From positions 1-64,000 of the forward strand of contig CAWFGB010000010.1 in the NCBI GenBank assembly GCA_963815285.1: 64,000 nt of DNA, given 5' to 3'. Each line of letters opens with the position of its first letter. Position 1 is the stretch's first letter. A model generated the notes under the pieces. The model worked only from the letters and a program-made list of their open reading frames with translations. It searched no databases and had not been told where the DNA came from. Shown here one piece after another: positions 49,590-58,336 of the stretch. Source of the DNA: JACCSI01 sp963815285 (lineage in GTDB: Bacteria; Acidobacteriota; Vicinamibacteria; Vicinamibacterales; UBA2999). Position numbers and translations under genes: made by a program.

Positions 49590-51929
49590 TCAGCGGAACG
49601 TCCGGCCGACTCCCAGGTAGGTACACCAGCGCCCGTCGAAGCTCCAGGATCCCGCGAGCGTCACCGGGCCCACCAGTGTGTCCATCACGACTCCTACGCC
49701 GCCGTTGGTGCGCACGGTTGCGAGCGACCATTCCTCGAAGGCGTCGCCGTTCTCGAGCCAGGCGCCCGCGAAAACCGGACCGCCCATGAAGTCCGGTAGT
49801 CGGCCGACGCGCCGCATGTAGCCAGCGGTCGCGATGTAGTAATGAGGCCCGCGCAGCTCGTCCGAGTCATACGCGCCGAGTCTGAAAGGAGCCCCGAGCC
49901 CAAACTGATCAGTCGGCAACGGTTCGTCATCGAAAGATGTGCCGATTCCACCGTAGACAAATAGTCGATTGCGCGGGCCCATGCTCCAGAACTGGTTTCC
50001 GGTCGCGACAAACTGTGCCAGGGACTCGTTATATGGGAACGTCTCTTCATCAACCGATATATCTGGTCCGTCGAAGACACGTGACAGGCTGACTTGCGAC
50101 ACGAACCCTCCCGACGGGACGACCGGGCTATCCTGGGTGTCGATTCGCCACACCAGTTCGGCCCCGGTTTCCCTGCCTTGCAGTTCCGGAAAGCCCGGGT
50201 CGCCCACCTCGATCGATGCCTTCGAGTGTCCGACATAGGTCCGCAGCCGCGCATCGCTGCGCGCGCCGAGATTGACGCCGACGGCCAGGCCCAGCCGGCT
50301 GACGGTCTGGCTGTAGCGCGCAATCACGGCGTCGTCCTGGATCAGGTTGAAGGTCATTTTGCCAATGCCCGTGTACGGTGCGACAAACAGCGGCGTCGAA
50401 CGAATGGGCAGGTACAGCTCCGCGGCCACACCCGGATCCGACCCAATGGTGCCGTCCAGGCGCAGTTCCGATCCTGAATTGACGACATCGAAGGCGAGAT
50501 AGCGTGCGGTCGTCGTGATCCGAAAGTCGCTCGAGGTCGTGTTCTCGAGGTTCACACCCAGCATCATGAATGGCGGGGCGTACGCCTTGACACGCCCCTC
50601 GACGTGCAATCCATACCCGCGCGCCTCGTCACGAACCATATGCCACCGCACGGTTTCGTAGCGGTCCAGGCCGGAGACGATCGCAAGGTCAGCTTCGACG
50701 GCGACAAAGTCGATTGGCCGCCCGATATGGCGGCCGAGCACCGTAGTCAATTGCCTCGCGTCATTGACGGCGAAGCCCTCCAGGTCGATGAATGCGGGCG
50801 TTGGAAGCCCGGTCCGGCGGCGATCCTGTCGCGCCCGACGCCAGGCCTCGTACTCCGTTTCGCCCAGCGCGAGTGGCAGCAGCCGGTCGCGCATCGCTTC
50901 GGCCGCGCGATAACCCTCGGCGATGAGATCAGGGGCGCGCCGCCAGTCCAGAGACCCATAGGTCGCGAGCGGGACGTCGATGACGACATCGGCTGAGGCG
51001 AGCGCACGCCTGGTTGACGCGCGCATCATCACGTCCAAGGCGTTACCGGCCACACCGAGCATCGTGTAGCTGGTCGTCTCGCGGTCGGACAGGTCGCCGA
51101 CATTGATTGCGATCACACGCTCGGCGCCCATCGCTTTCACGACGTCTGCCGGCACGTTGTTGATCGTGCCGCCGTCAATCAGCACCTGCCCCTCGATCTG
51201 CACGGGAGGAAAGATCAACGGGAGCGACATGGTCGCCCGCATCGCGTCGGCCAGCGAACCATTCGCGATCACCACCTGTTGCGCTGACAAGAGGTCCACG
51301 GCGACGGTTCGAAACGGCGTCGGCAGATCGTCGAAATGTTTCAGCTCGAAGTACGGCGCCGCCAGACGGCCGAGAACCAAGTCGACCTCCTGGCCGTTGT
51401 TCAACGCCGTGGGCGGGACGATCCCGCCCCTCAGTCCGAACTCCAGGCGCGAGGGATAGGCGCGCGCGTCGGCCTTGCGCCGGATGTTCTTGTAGCCAAA
51501 CGTGACCGCGCCAAACAGTCGGTCCCAATCGAGGCCGCCGATGAACGTCTCGAGCTCGCGCGCATCCATGCCGCTGGCGAACGCCCCTCCGACGAGGCCG
51601 CCCATGCTGGTGCCGGCGGCCACATCGATGGGAATTCTGTGCTCTTCCAACCACCGGATGACGCCGACGTGCGCGATGCCCCGGGCGCTGCCGCCACCGA
51701 ACGCGACGCCCACCACCGGGCGGTCCGTGGGGAGGCTGCGTTGAGACGGAGTCTCCGGTGCAGTGGGCTGAGGTTTTGCTACCCGCTGCAGCGGCGCGGC
51801 GCACGACGCGCCAGCCAGGGCCAACACGGCCACTATCAGTCCGCGCCAGTCCAGAATTCCGCGCGGTGTTTGTCGCCCGCCGAGCACACGGGACACTCTT
51901 CGAATCCAGTCGGGAAGCCTTGGAGCCAA
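49590..51929 (-). CDS. Patatin-like phospholipase with outer-membrane barrel (type Vd autotransporter)
   Basis: The start is TTG 51929, 6 bp after AGAGG. A hydrophobic leader (LIVAVLALAGASC) precedes the patatin domain (~70-370). That domain has the oxyanion loop GGGSARG, nucleophile Ser108 in GTSMGG and catalytic Asp252 in LIDGGTINNVP. A POTRA-like module (~385-460) and a 16-strand-type BamA/Omp85 barrel follow to the C-terminus (GGVGVVMDTLVGPVTLAGSW ... YLGVGRTF). This is the layout of PlpD-type Vd autotransporters, which expose or release an A1-type phospholipase. Confidence 0.9.
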   Translation of the reverse strand: MAPRLPDWIRRVSRVLGGRQTPRGILDWRGLIVAVLALAGASCAAPLQRVAKPQPTAPETPSQRSLPTDRPVVGVAFGGGSARGIAHVGVIRWLEEHRIPIDVAAGTSMGGLVGGAFASGMDARELETFIGGLDWDRLFGAVTFGYKNIRRKADARAYPSRLEFGLRGGIVPPTALNNGQEVDLVLGRLAAPYFELKHFDDLPTPFRTVAVDLLSAQQVVIANGSLADAMRATMSLPLIFPPVQIEGQVLIDGGTINNVPADVVKAMGAERVIAINVGDLSDRETTSYTMLGVAGNALDVMMRASTRRALASADVVIDVPLATYGSLDWRRAPDLIAEGYRAAEAMRDRLLPLALGETEYEAWRRARQDRRRTGLPTPAFIDLEGFAVNDARQLTTVLGRHIGRPIDFVAVEADLAIVSGLDRYETVRWHMVRDEARGYGLHVEGRVKAYAPPFMMLGVNLENTTSSDFRITTTARYLAFDVVNSGSELRLDGTIGSDPGVAAELYLPIRSTPLFVAPYTGIGKMTFNLIQDDAVIARYSQTVSRLGLAVGVNLGARSDARLRTYVGHSKASIEVGDPGFPELQGRETGAELVWRIDTQDSPVVPSGGFVSQVSLSRVFDGPDISVDEETFPYNESLAQFVATGNQFWSMGPRNRLFVYGGIGTSFDDEPLPTDQFGLGAPFRLGAYDSDELRGPHYYIATAGYMRRVGRLPDFMGGPVFAGAWLENGDAFEEWSLATVRTNGGVGVVMDTLVGPVTLAGSWSFDGRWCTYLGVGRTFR

Positions 51930-52055
51930 TTTGACCTCTGCCGCTGGACATCGTACGGCAAATTGTCAATCCGCAATAGCTTCCCGATCGACGAACCAGC
52001 CGATTTTTGCAGACGCTCCGAAGCGAACATCGCGGAGCCGGCCGGTATGCGACCC

Positions 52056-52440
52056 TCAATGACTAGACTTCATGACCTGGTGCAATGCGTACTCGGCAAT
52101 CTTTTCGACCGTGCCGAACCCCTTCTTCAACGGCGCGCTGAGGGTGGATGCCGACGTAGATCCGTGACAAGGCATTCTCGTCGCCTGAGAGAAGCTCGAA
52201 CAGGAGCGAATCACTGGATTGGGGTCCGAGCAGTGCCTCCGCCTCCCACCGTCACTTTTTTGCACTCGCCGAGAATGCAATATTGTCGGTGCCGATGATC
52301 TGCTTGAGGATCTCGGCCGCCACGCCGCCTTGAACGGCGCGCCCCGAGTCGTGGTCCGGCATCGGATAGGTCCACTGCAGCGGCGTCCAGTCAAGCACCG
52401 CCTCCGTAGCTGGATTGCCGTCGGAGGCGTATTCTGGTCC
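52056..52440 (-). pseudogene. Vanadium-dependent haloperoxidase, C-terminal remnant with three frameshifts
   Basis: Reading the minus strand in shifting frames recovers the family C-terminus. Frame one gives DWTPLQWTYPMPDHDSGRAVQGG and AAEILKQIIGTDNIAFSAS. A second frame gives CSDPNPVIRSCSSFSQA, a third DENALSRIYVGIHPQRAVEEG, and then the second frame again KIAEYALHQVM. The D-x-S-G/A-x-A-V-x-G-G block and the later NALSRIYxGIH block correspond to the family's vanadate-site region. The frame changes fall at A-runs and one missing base. The 5' two thirds are absent. It fills most of the 519-bp gap between the patatin and molybdenum-enzyme genes. Confidence 0.65.
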
Positions 52441-52448
52441 TAGCCGCG

Positions 52449-52940
52449 ATGACTGGGCAGACGAGCTTGCTGACGATCGCCGTGAACGGGCAGAGGCATA
52501 CGCTACGTGTGGATCCGGCTACGCCGCTGCTCTACGTCCTCAGCGACGACCTGGCGCTCAACGGCCCCAAGTTCGGCTGCGGGCTGGCACAGTGCGGAAC
52601 CTGCACCGTGCTCGTCGACGGCCGCGCCGTTCGATCGTGCGTGACGCCGCTTGGCGGAATCCGCGACGGCGCCGAGATCACGACGCTCGAAGGCCTCGGG
52701 TCGATCACCGAACCGCATCCCATCCAGCAGGCCTTTCTCGACGAGCAGGCGATGCAGTGCGGCTTCTGTTTGAGCGGTGTGATCCTCACCGCAAAGGCAC
52801 TGCTCGACGAGCGGCCGAATGCCACGGACGACGAGATCCGGCAGGCGCTGTCGAGCGTGCTGTGCCGCTGCGGTGTGCACGTGCGCATGTTCGCCGCCAT
52901 AAAACGTTACGCTGAGCACGTTCGCCGGAGTTCGGCATGA
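52449..52940 (+). CDS. Molybdenum hydroxylase small subunit, 2x[2Fe-2S] (IorA/CoxS type)
   Basis: The 163 residues hold an N-terminal plant-type ferredoxin domain with C44, C49 and C52 (FGCGLAQCGTC) plus C64. A C-terminal helical [2Fe-2S] domain has C104 and C107 (QCGFCLSG), C139 and C141 (LCRCGVH). It passes electrons from the Mo site to the external acceptor. Its 3' end overlaps the large subunit start (ATGA). The pair lacks a FAD subunit, which fits the isoquinoline 1-oxidoreductase type. Confidence 0.93.
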   Translation: MTGQTSLLTIAVNGQRHTLRVDPATPLLYVLSDDLALNGPKFGCGLAQCGTCTVLVDGRAVRSCVTPLGGIRDGAEITTLEGLGSITEPHPIQQAFLDEQAMQCGFCLSGVILTAKALLDERPNATDDEIRQALSSVLCRCGVHVRMFAAIKRYAEHVRRSSA

Positions 52941-55243
52941 AACGCCGGGACTTTCTCAAGCAATCGGGCGCTCTGGTCGTCACCTTCAGTGCCGCGGGTC
53001 TGCTGCCCAATCGCGGTTTCGACGTCCCGGAGTTGGTCGCGCAGGGGATTAACGGCGCGCCCAGCCGCGAGCTCGACTCGTGGCTCGCGATCGCCGCCGA
53101 CGGGAGCGTCGCGGCTTCCACCGGAAAGTGCGAGATTGGCCAAGGCCTTTACACGGCGCAGCTGCAGCTCATCGCCGAAGAGCTGAGCGTGCCGATTGAT
53201 CGCGTGACGCTCGTGCAGTGCGACACGGCGCGCACTCCCGATCAGGGCACGACATCGGGCGCGCAGTCGCATCCCGCCAATTTCAACGAGGCGAACCTGG
53301 CGTTGGCGTGCGCCACCGCGCGGATGGCGCTCATCGAGCGCGCTGCCGCAAGGCTGAAGGCGCCCGTCGCCGAGCTCACCACGCGCGATGGCGTGATCAG
53401 CGTCTCGGGCGATCCGTCGCGACGCGTCGGTTACGGCGAGCTCGTCGGCGACCGGCGGTTCGAGCTCCCGCTCAACCCCAAGGCACAGCGCAAAAACCCG
53501 AGCACGTGGACTGTCCTTGGCACACCGGTCAAACGGGTCGATGGTCCCGCGCTGGTCACGGGTCGCTACGAGTTCGTGCACAACGTCCGCGTGGACGGCA
53601 TGCTCCATGGACGCGTCGTGCGCCCGCCGGCCATCGGCGCCACCGTCAGAAGCGTCGATGAGTCGTCGATTCGCGGCTTGGCCGGCATCGTCCGCGTTGT
53701 GGTCAAGGAGAACTTCGTCGCCGTGGTCGCGGAGAAACCGTGGCCGGCCATTCAAGCCGCCGAGCAGTTGCAGGTCACCTGGACCCCTGGAGTGTCGCTG
53801 CCCGATCAGCAGGACTTCTACAACCACTTGCGGCGTCTCACGCCGCGCCGAGACGGGCTGACCGTTGATTCAGGTGACGTGCAACAGCGGCTGGGCCGTG
53901 CGGCGAGAGTGCTCGAGGCCACTTACCTTTATCCCTATCAGATGCACGGCTCCATCGGCACCGCCTGCGCCGTGGCGGACGTACGTGATGGCCGCGCCAC
54001 GGTGTGGTCTGCGACCCAGGCGGTCCACCCGCTGCGCAACACCCTCGCGATGATGCTCGGGATGACCGCGGACAACGTGCGCGTGATCTTCCGGATGGGA
54101 CCGGGGTGTTATGGCGTCAACGGCGCCGACACCGTTTCGTACGACGCCGCCCTGTTGTCCCAGGCGGTCGGCAGGCCGGTACGCGTGCAGCTGTCCCGTC
54201 GGGATGAGATGGCCTGGGAGAACTACGGGTACCCGTTCGTCATCGATCAGCGTGTTGGCATCAGCGCTGACGGCACGATCGTCGCTTGGGATTGCGAGAG
54301 CTGGTCCCCCACGCTGGGCGGCAGGCCAGGCAGCGGCAGCCCGGGCAACATCGTCACCGGGATGCTGACCGGATTTCGTCAGCCGCCATTTACCGGACAG
54401 ACACCAGCGCCGCCACCGTCAGGGGAGTACAGCAACGGCAGCAACGCCGTGCCGTCCTACGTGGCCGGCCGCGTTGGAAATGCCCCGGGAGGCACTGGGG
54501 TGATCGCGAGTGAGCGCGTGTTGACTCACACGATGGAATCACCGTTCTTCACCGGGCCGCTCAGATCGCCGCGACGTTTGCAGAACACGTTTGCGCATGA
54601 GTCCGTCATGGACGAAGTGGCCGCGATGCTCCACGTGGATCCGGTTGAGTACCGCCTGCGCCATCTGCGCGATCCGCGATTGCGGGAGGTGGTGATTACC
54701 GCAGCCCGGCGCGCAAACTGGGACACGCGTTCCTCGCCGCGGTCCGGCAACGCGCGCGTCGGCGAGGTTCGCGGCCGCGGGATGGCCTGCGTTCTCTATG
54801 AAGGCGACAACGGCTACTGTGCCACGGTGGCGGAAGTCGCCGTCGATCAGGCAACCGGCGGCGTGCGCGTCGTCCGCTGTATCGTCGCGATGGACGCCGG
54901 TCCGATTTCAAATCCTGACGGAATCCGGAATCAGGTCGAGGGTGGAATCATCCAGGGGATCAGCCGCACCCTGCGCGAAGAGGTGACGTGGAGCGGCAGC
55001 CGGGTGACGTCAGTCGACTGGCGCAGCTATCGAACGCTGTCGCTCGGGGACGAGGTGCCGGAGATCGAGACGGTACTCATCAACCGGACCGAGGGCAAGG
55101 CGATGGGCGCCGGGGAGACCACCATCACCGTCGCCGCGGCGGCCATCGGCAACGCGATCTTCGATGCCACGGGTGCGCGGCTCCGCCAGGTCCCGTTCAC
55201 GCCGGACCGCGTGCGTGCGGCGATTGCCGCCGCCAGCGCGTGA
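52937..55243 (+). CDS. Molybdenum hydroxylase large subunit (IorB-like aldehyde/N-heterocycle oxidase)
   Basis: The 768-residue product starts MKRRDFLKQSGALVVTFSAAGLL, a Tat-type leader without a strict twin-Arg-Arg-x-Phe spacing problem (RRDFLK). Substrate and Mo-cofactor motifs of the IorB family include GKCEIGQGLYTAQLQLIAEELSVP, GTTSGAQSHPANFNEA, a MHGSIGTACAVAD motif and GAGETTITVAAAAIGNAIFDATG near the C-terminus. It probably oxidises an aldehyde or N-heterocycle at the outer face of the inner membrane. No cytochrome c subunit or maturation protein is adjacent. Confidence 0.92.
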   Translation: MKRRDFLKQSGALVVTFSAAGLLPNRGFDVPELVAQGINGAPSRELDSWLAIAADGSVAASTGKCEIGQGLYTAQLQLIAEELSVPIDRVTLVQCDTARTPDQGTTSGAQSHPANFNEANLALACATARMALIERAAARLKAPVAELTTRDGVISVSGDPSRRVGYGELVGDRRFELPLNPKAQRKNPSTWTVLGTPVKRVDGPALVTGRYEFVHNVRVDGMLHGRVVRPPAIGATVRSVDESSIRGLAGIVRVVVKENFVAVVAEKPWPAIQAAEQLQVTWTPGVSLPDQQDFYNHLRRLTPRRDGLTVDSGDVQQRLGRAARVLEATYLYPYQMHGSIGTACAVADVRDGRATVWSATQAVHPLRNTLAMMLGMTADNVRVIFRMGPGCYGVNGADTVSYDAALLSQAVGRPVRVQLSRRDEMAWENYGYPFVIDQRVGISADGTIVAWDCESWSPTLGGRPGSGSPGNIVTGMLTGFRQPPFTGQTPAPPPSGEYSNGSNAVPSYVAGRVGNAPGGTGVIASERVLTHTMESPFFTGPLRSPRRLQNTFAHESVMDEVAAMLHVDPVEYRLRHLRDPRLREVVITAARRANWDTRSSPRSGNARVGEVRGRGMACVLYEGDNGYCATVAEVAVDQATGGVRVVRCIVAMDAGPISNPDGIRNQVEGGIIQGISRTLREEVTWSGSRVTSVDWRSYRTLSLGDEVPEIETVLINRTEGKAMGAGETTITVAAAAIGNAIFDATGARLRQVPFTPDRVRAAIAAASA

Positions 55244-55288
55244 TTGATTTGCGTCTGGCTCGTGATATCTCTCAGTAGAGGTTCATCC

Positions 55289-55888
55289 ATGACTTGCCAG
55301 CGCAGGATCTTCGCCATTGCCCTCACAGCGGCACTCGTCGCACCCCTGGTCACCATCGCGCAGGATCTCCATCCGTCACGGCGCCCGAGTCCGCTTGGCT
55401 GGTCGCGCATCACGCTTGGCGACACCTATATAAGCGTGATGTATGGCCGGCCGTACAAGCGCGGGCGCAACAACATCTTCGGGACCAAAGAGAGCGGCGC
55501 TATCGTGCCGTTCGGCGATCGATGGCGCACCGGTGCGAACGAGGCGACCGAGATCACCGTGACCGGCAACGTCCTGGTGGGCGGCAAGCCGCTTCGGGCC
55601 GGCACCTACTCGCTGTTCACCACCCCGGGTCCCGAGACGTGGACGTTGCATGTCAACTCGAGGCTCGGTCTCGACGGACTTGGTGTGTTCGCCGACAACA
55701 AGTTCACGCCGGTTGAACTAGGCCCGAGCGACGTGCTGGTGGTGACGGCCAAGGCCACACAGCTGCCGGAAGACAAGGAAGTCGATCAGTTCACGATTGA
55801 CTTCGAACGGACCGCCAGCGGCGCCGATATGGTGCTGCGCTGGATCCGTACCGAAGTGCGAGTCCCGTTCGCATTGCCGGCGCGTTAG
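55289..55888 (+). CDS. Secreted DUF2911 protein
   Basis: I use the ATG at 55289, preceded by AGAGG. A signal peptide of ~25 residues precedes a DUF2911 domain: YISVMYGRPYKRGRNNIFG, VPFGDRWRTGANEATEITVTGNVLVGGKPLRAGTYSLFTTP and WTLHVNSRLG. The family is exported and its function unknown. It lies 45 bp downstream of the molybdenum enzyme and is probably co-transcribed. Confidence 0.93.
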   Translation: MTCQRRIFAIALTAALVAPLVTIAQDLHPSRRPSPLGWSRITLGDTYISVMYGRPYKRGRNNIFGTKESGAIVPFGDRWRTGANEATEITVTGNVLVGGKPLRAGTYSLFTTPGPETWTLHVNSRLGLDGLGVFADNKFTPVELGPSDVLVVTAKATQLPEDKEVDQFTIDFERTASGADMVLRWIRTEVRVPFALPAR

Positions 55889-55896
55889 ACAGCAAT

Positions 55897-56778
55897 TTAC
55901 TGGACGGGTTGGGGCAGCGCGAGCTTCGACAGGCGGGCGGCGACGTCGCCCGTCGGGCCCGCGCCGACACTCACGTCACCGTCGAGCAGCGTGAGCGTAA
56001 CGTAGCCCTGAGCAAACCAGGCCAGGTCGGTGTCGGTTTCGGCATCGACAGCGCTGGAGACCGTCAACCGCGACTGCACCTCGTTGGCGTTGCTCGTCTC
56101 CGAATACACGCGCCGGTAGGCGCTTCGGGTGGACAGCGGAGCCCACTTCAGCCCGGTGATGCGACCGGTTGGGACGTTCATGTTGATGACGAGGCGATCG
56201 GGAAGAAGCTTCCCTCCGCTGGGACGGCTCGCGTCGAGCGCGGTGATCATCTGGTTCACGAGGGCGGCGGCGACGGCATAGGCGGCGGCGCTATCCGGGC
56301 CGAGGCCTGCCGACGTGGCGATGGCTGGCACCCCGTAGCGCGCCGCCGCAAGTGCGGCGCTCACGGTGCCCGAGCCGTTGGTGCTGCTTCCGAGGTTCTG
56401 TCCGGCGTTGGTTCCCGAGATCACCAGATCCTGCGGGCGGTCGCGCAGGATGTGCGACAGCCCGATCATGGCCGCGTCAGCGGGCGTGCCATACACCGCC
56501 CACACCGCGTCGGCCTTGCGCTCGAACTTGATGGCACCGCTCGTCATGCTCATGCTCGACGAGCTCATGTTGACGGCCGGTGCGACCACTGTGACCTGAT
56601 GCCCCGCCGCGACGAGTGCGGCCTGCATCACTTTCAGCCCGCTCGAGTCAAACCCGTCGTCGTTGGTCAAGAGGATCTTGAGCGCCGTTTGGTATGCGAA
56701 TCCGTGTCCGGCGAGCGCGAGTACGAGCAGTCCCAAGAGCGACGCCAGTAAGGCCGGACGGCATGGTCGGCTATTCAT
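55897..56778 (-). CDS. surE-like: SurE-type 5'/3'-nucleotidase with signal peptide
   Basis: I use the ATG at 56778 with AGGAA upstream. Residues 1-30 are a signal peptide (LLASLLGLLVLALAGHGFA). The SurE fold follows: metal-binding KILLTNDDGFDSSG, a central S-M-S-M-T-S motif, and VISGTNAGQNLGSSTNGSGTVSAALAAARYGVPAIA with the conserved N-x-G-x-N. Classical SurE is cytoplasmic and ~250 residues; this one is predicted to be exported, which would make it a periplasmic nucleotide phosphatase. Confidence 0.9.
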   Translation of the reverse strand: MNSRPCRPALLASLLGLLVLALAGHGFAYQTALKILLTNDDGFDSSGLKVMQAALVAAGHQVTVVAPAVNMSSSSMSMTSGAIKFERKADAVWAVYGTPADAAMIGLSHILRDRPQDLVISGTNAGQNLGSSTNGSGTVSAALAAARYGVPAIATSAGLGPDSAAAYAVAAALVNQMITALDASRPSGGKLLPDRLVINMNVPTGRITGLKWAPLSTRSAYRRVYSETSNANEVQSRLTVSSAVDAETDTDLAWFAQGYVTLTLLDGDVSVGAGPTGDVAARLSKLALPQPVQ

Positions 56779-57050
56779 CGGTTTTCCTGCACGGGAGCCT
56801 AGCACGCAGAGGTTAGGTCCGGGATTCGCTTGCCGGCCGCGCCAGCGCGCGAGGAGACGGAACGCTCAACCTGTGAGCCAAAACGGCGCTACCCTATTTT
56901 TTCGCCTCATGGAGAACAAGGTGGCGATTCGCTCAGCCGGCCTGCGACGCGACCCGCATCGATGAGCTCCGCGGCCGCTCGTCACGACCGGCAGAGTGAT
57001 GGACGCTGTCGGCCCCGGTTTTGCGTATTCCAGCGGAGGAGGTTGACGAT

Positions 57051-57599
57051 ATGCGCTTTTTGAGCTTTGGATCTGCCGGCCTGTTTGCCATCGCCATGAC
57101 CGCGACGGTCGCAACGGCCCAGCAGACTGTTCGCATCGATGGCGACAATATCTTCGTGCGTGGCTGCGTGGCGCCGAGCACGGCACAGCTGCAGATGCCG
57201 TTCGAGACCCTGGTGTGGAGCCGCGGCGGCATCCTCAGTGCCGGAACGGGCGTGGCTGACAGAGCAGTACGTACTGATACGCATGACCTGGCTGGCCGCG
57301 TTCTCTACTGGATGGACGAGGATGATCTGGAAAAGCACGTCGGAAAGCTGGTTGAGGTGCGCGGCAAGCTCGAGGGACTCGAGAAGGGTGAGCTCGAGAT
57401 TGAGCGCGACGGCGCCTTTACCGAGATTCGCCTCGAACTCGACGGCGACGAAGAAACCATTCGCGTTCCCACGGCGTGGCTCGAAGGTTCTTCCGTTGCG
57501 CGCGCATCGCGAGACGACGCTGACATCGACATCGAGATTGCGACCCGCAAAGTCGATGTGGACGACGTGAAAGTGCTGGGTCCCTGCCCGGTGCGCTAA
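57051..57599 (+). CDS. Small secreted protein of unknown function
   Basis: The ATG at 57051 follows GGAGGAGG. The 182 residues start with a signal peptide ending AMTATVATAQQ. The mature part has two sections: a short beta-rich start (VRIDGDNIFVRGCVAP) and an acidic, charged region (LEKHVGKLVEVRGKLEGLEKGELEIERDG), ending VDDVKVLGPCPVR. Two Cys residues (in GCVAP and GPCPVR) could pair. I recognise no family with confidence; the VGKLVEVRGKLE pattern suggests an OB-fold-like strand. The stop overlaps the convergent GNAT gene by 4 bp. Confidence 0.75.
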   Translation: MRFLSFGSAGLFAIAMTATVATAQQTVRIDGDNIFVRGCVAPSTAQLQMPFETLVWSRGGILSAGTGVADRAVRTDTHDLAGRVLYWMDEDDLEKHVGKLVEVRGKLEGLEKGELEIERDGAFTEIRLELDGDEETIRVPTAWLEGSSVARASRDDADIDIEIATRKVDVDDVKVLGPCPVR

Positions 57600-58159
57600 C
57601 CGTCGGCTGGTACCTGCCGCTGCCGCCACTCCTCACGCGTCTGCCCCCAGATGTCGACAGGGGATTCTGCAAACGGCGGCGGCAGCCGCCCGGGGCCGCG
57701 ATTGCGCGAACCCAGTTTGCGGGCAACCTGTTGCGACGCGAGGTTGTCTGGAGCGATGGAATGGATCACGTCCGTCCATCCGAGGCGATCGAAGGCGAAA
57801 TCCATCGCCGCCGCAGCTCCTTCGGTGGCATAGCCGCGACCCCAGCAGTCACGGACAATAGCCCAGCCAACCTCGGCTCCGGGCCACCCTTCCGGCATCC
57901 ACGGCCCGAGCCGGCCGACCCAGCGGCCAGTCGCCTTCTCGATGACCGAGAACATCGATATGCCCGTGGCGTGCCATGCCCCGATCATTGTCATCAGTCC
58001 ACGCCACATAATCTCCCGCGACGCCACCCCGCCTAGGAACCGGGCAGTTTCCTCGTCAGCCATCATCGCCGCGAAAGGGTCGAGATCCTCCAGACGCGGC
58101 AAGCGCAGGATAAGTCGGGGTGTTTCGACTTGCAGTGTGTCGAGCGAGATGTCTGGCAT
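57596..58159 (-). CDS. GNAT acetyltransferase, RimJ/RimL type
   Basis: The ATG at 58159 opens MPDISLDTLQVETPRLILRLPRLEDLDPF, the canonical RimJ/RimL start; the upstream open frame is not conserved. The 187 residues show GRWVGRLGPWMPEGWPGAEVGWAIVRDCWGRGYATEGAAAAMDFAFDRLG with the acetyl-CoA loop C-W-G-R-G-Y, then SIAPDNLASQQVARKLG. The target is an amino group of a protein or small molecule, unknown. Confidence 0.92.
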   Translation of the reverse strand: MPDISLDTLQVETPRLILRLPRLEDLDPFAAMMADEETARFLGGVASREIMWRGLMTMIGAWHATGISMFSVIEKATGRWVGRLGPWMPEGWPGAEVGWAIVRDCWGRGYATEGAAAAMDFAFDRLGWTDVIHSIAPDNLASQQVARKLGSRNRGPGRLPPPFAESPVDIWGQTREEWRQRQVPADG

Positions 58160-58336
58160 CGTCGTCACTCGGTCTTCCGCGCCGTCAGATTCTAGCGGCT
58201 CGAGCGCGGCTCGTGGCCAGAACCTTCGCCCTCCGCCGCTGACCTGACGTCTCGGCCCACAGTGCACGAAGAGATTTTGATGGACCAAAACCTCGCCCAA
58301 ACCCGTCTATGTGATTGAACAACGCGGGAGGCAGCC

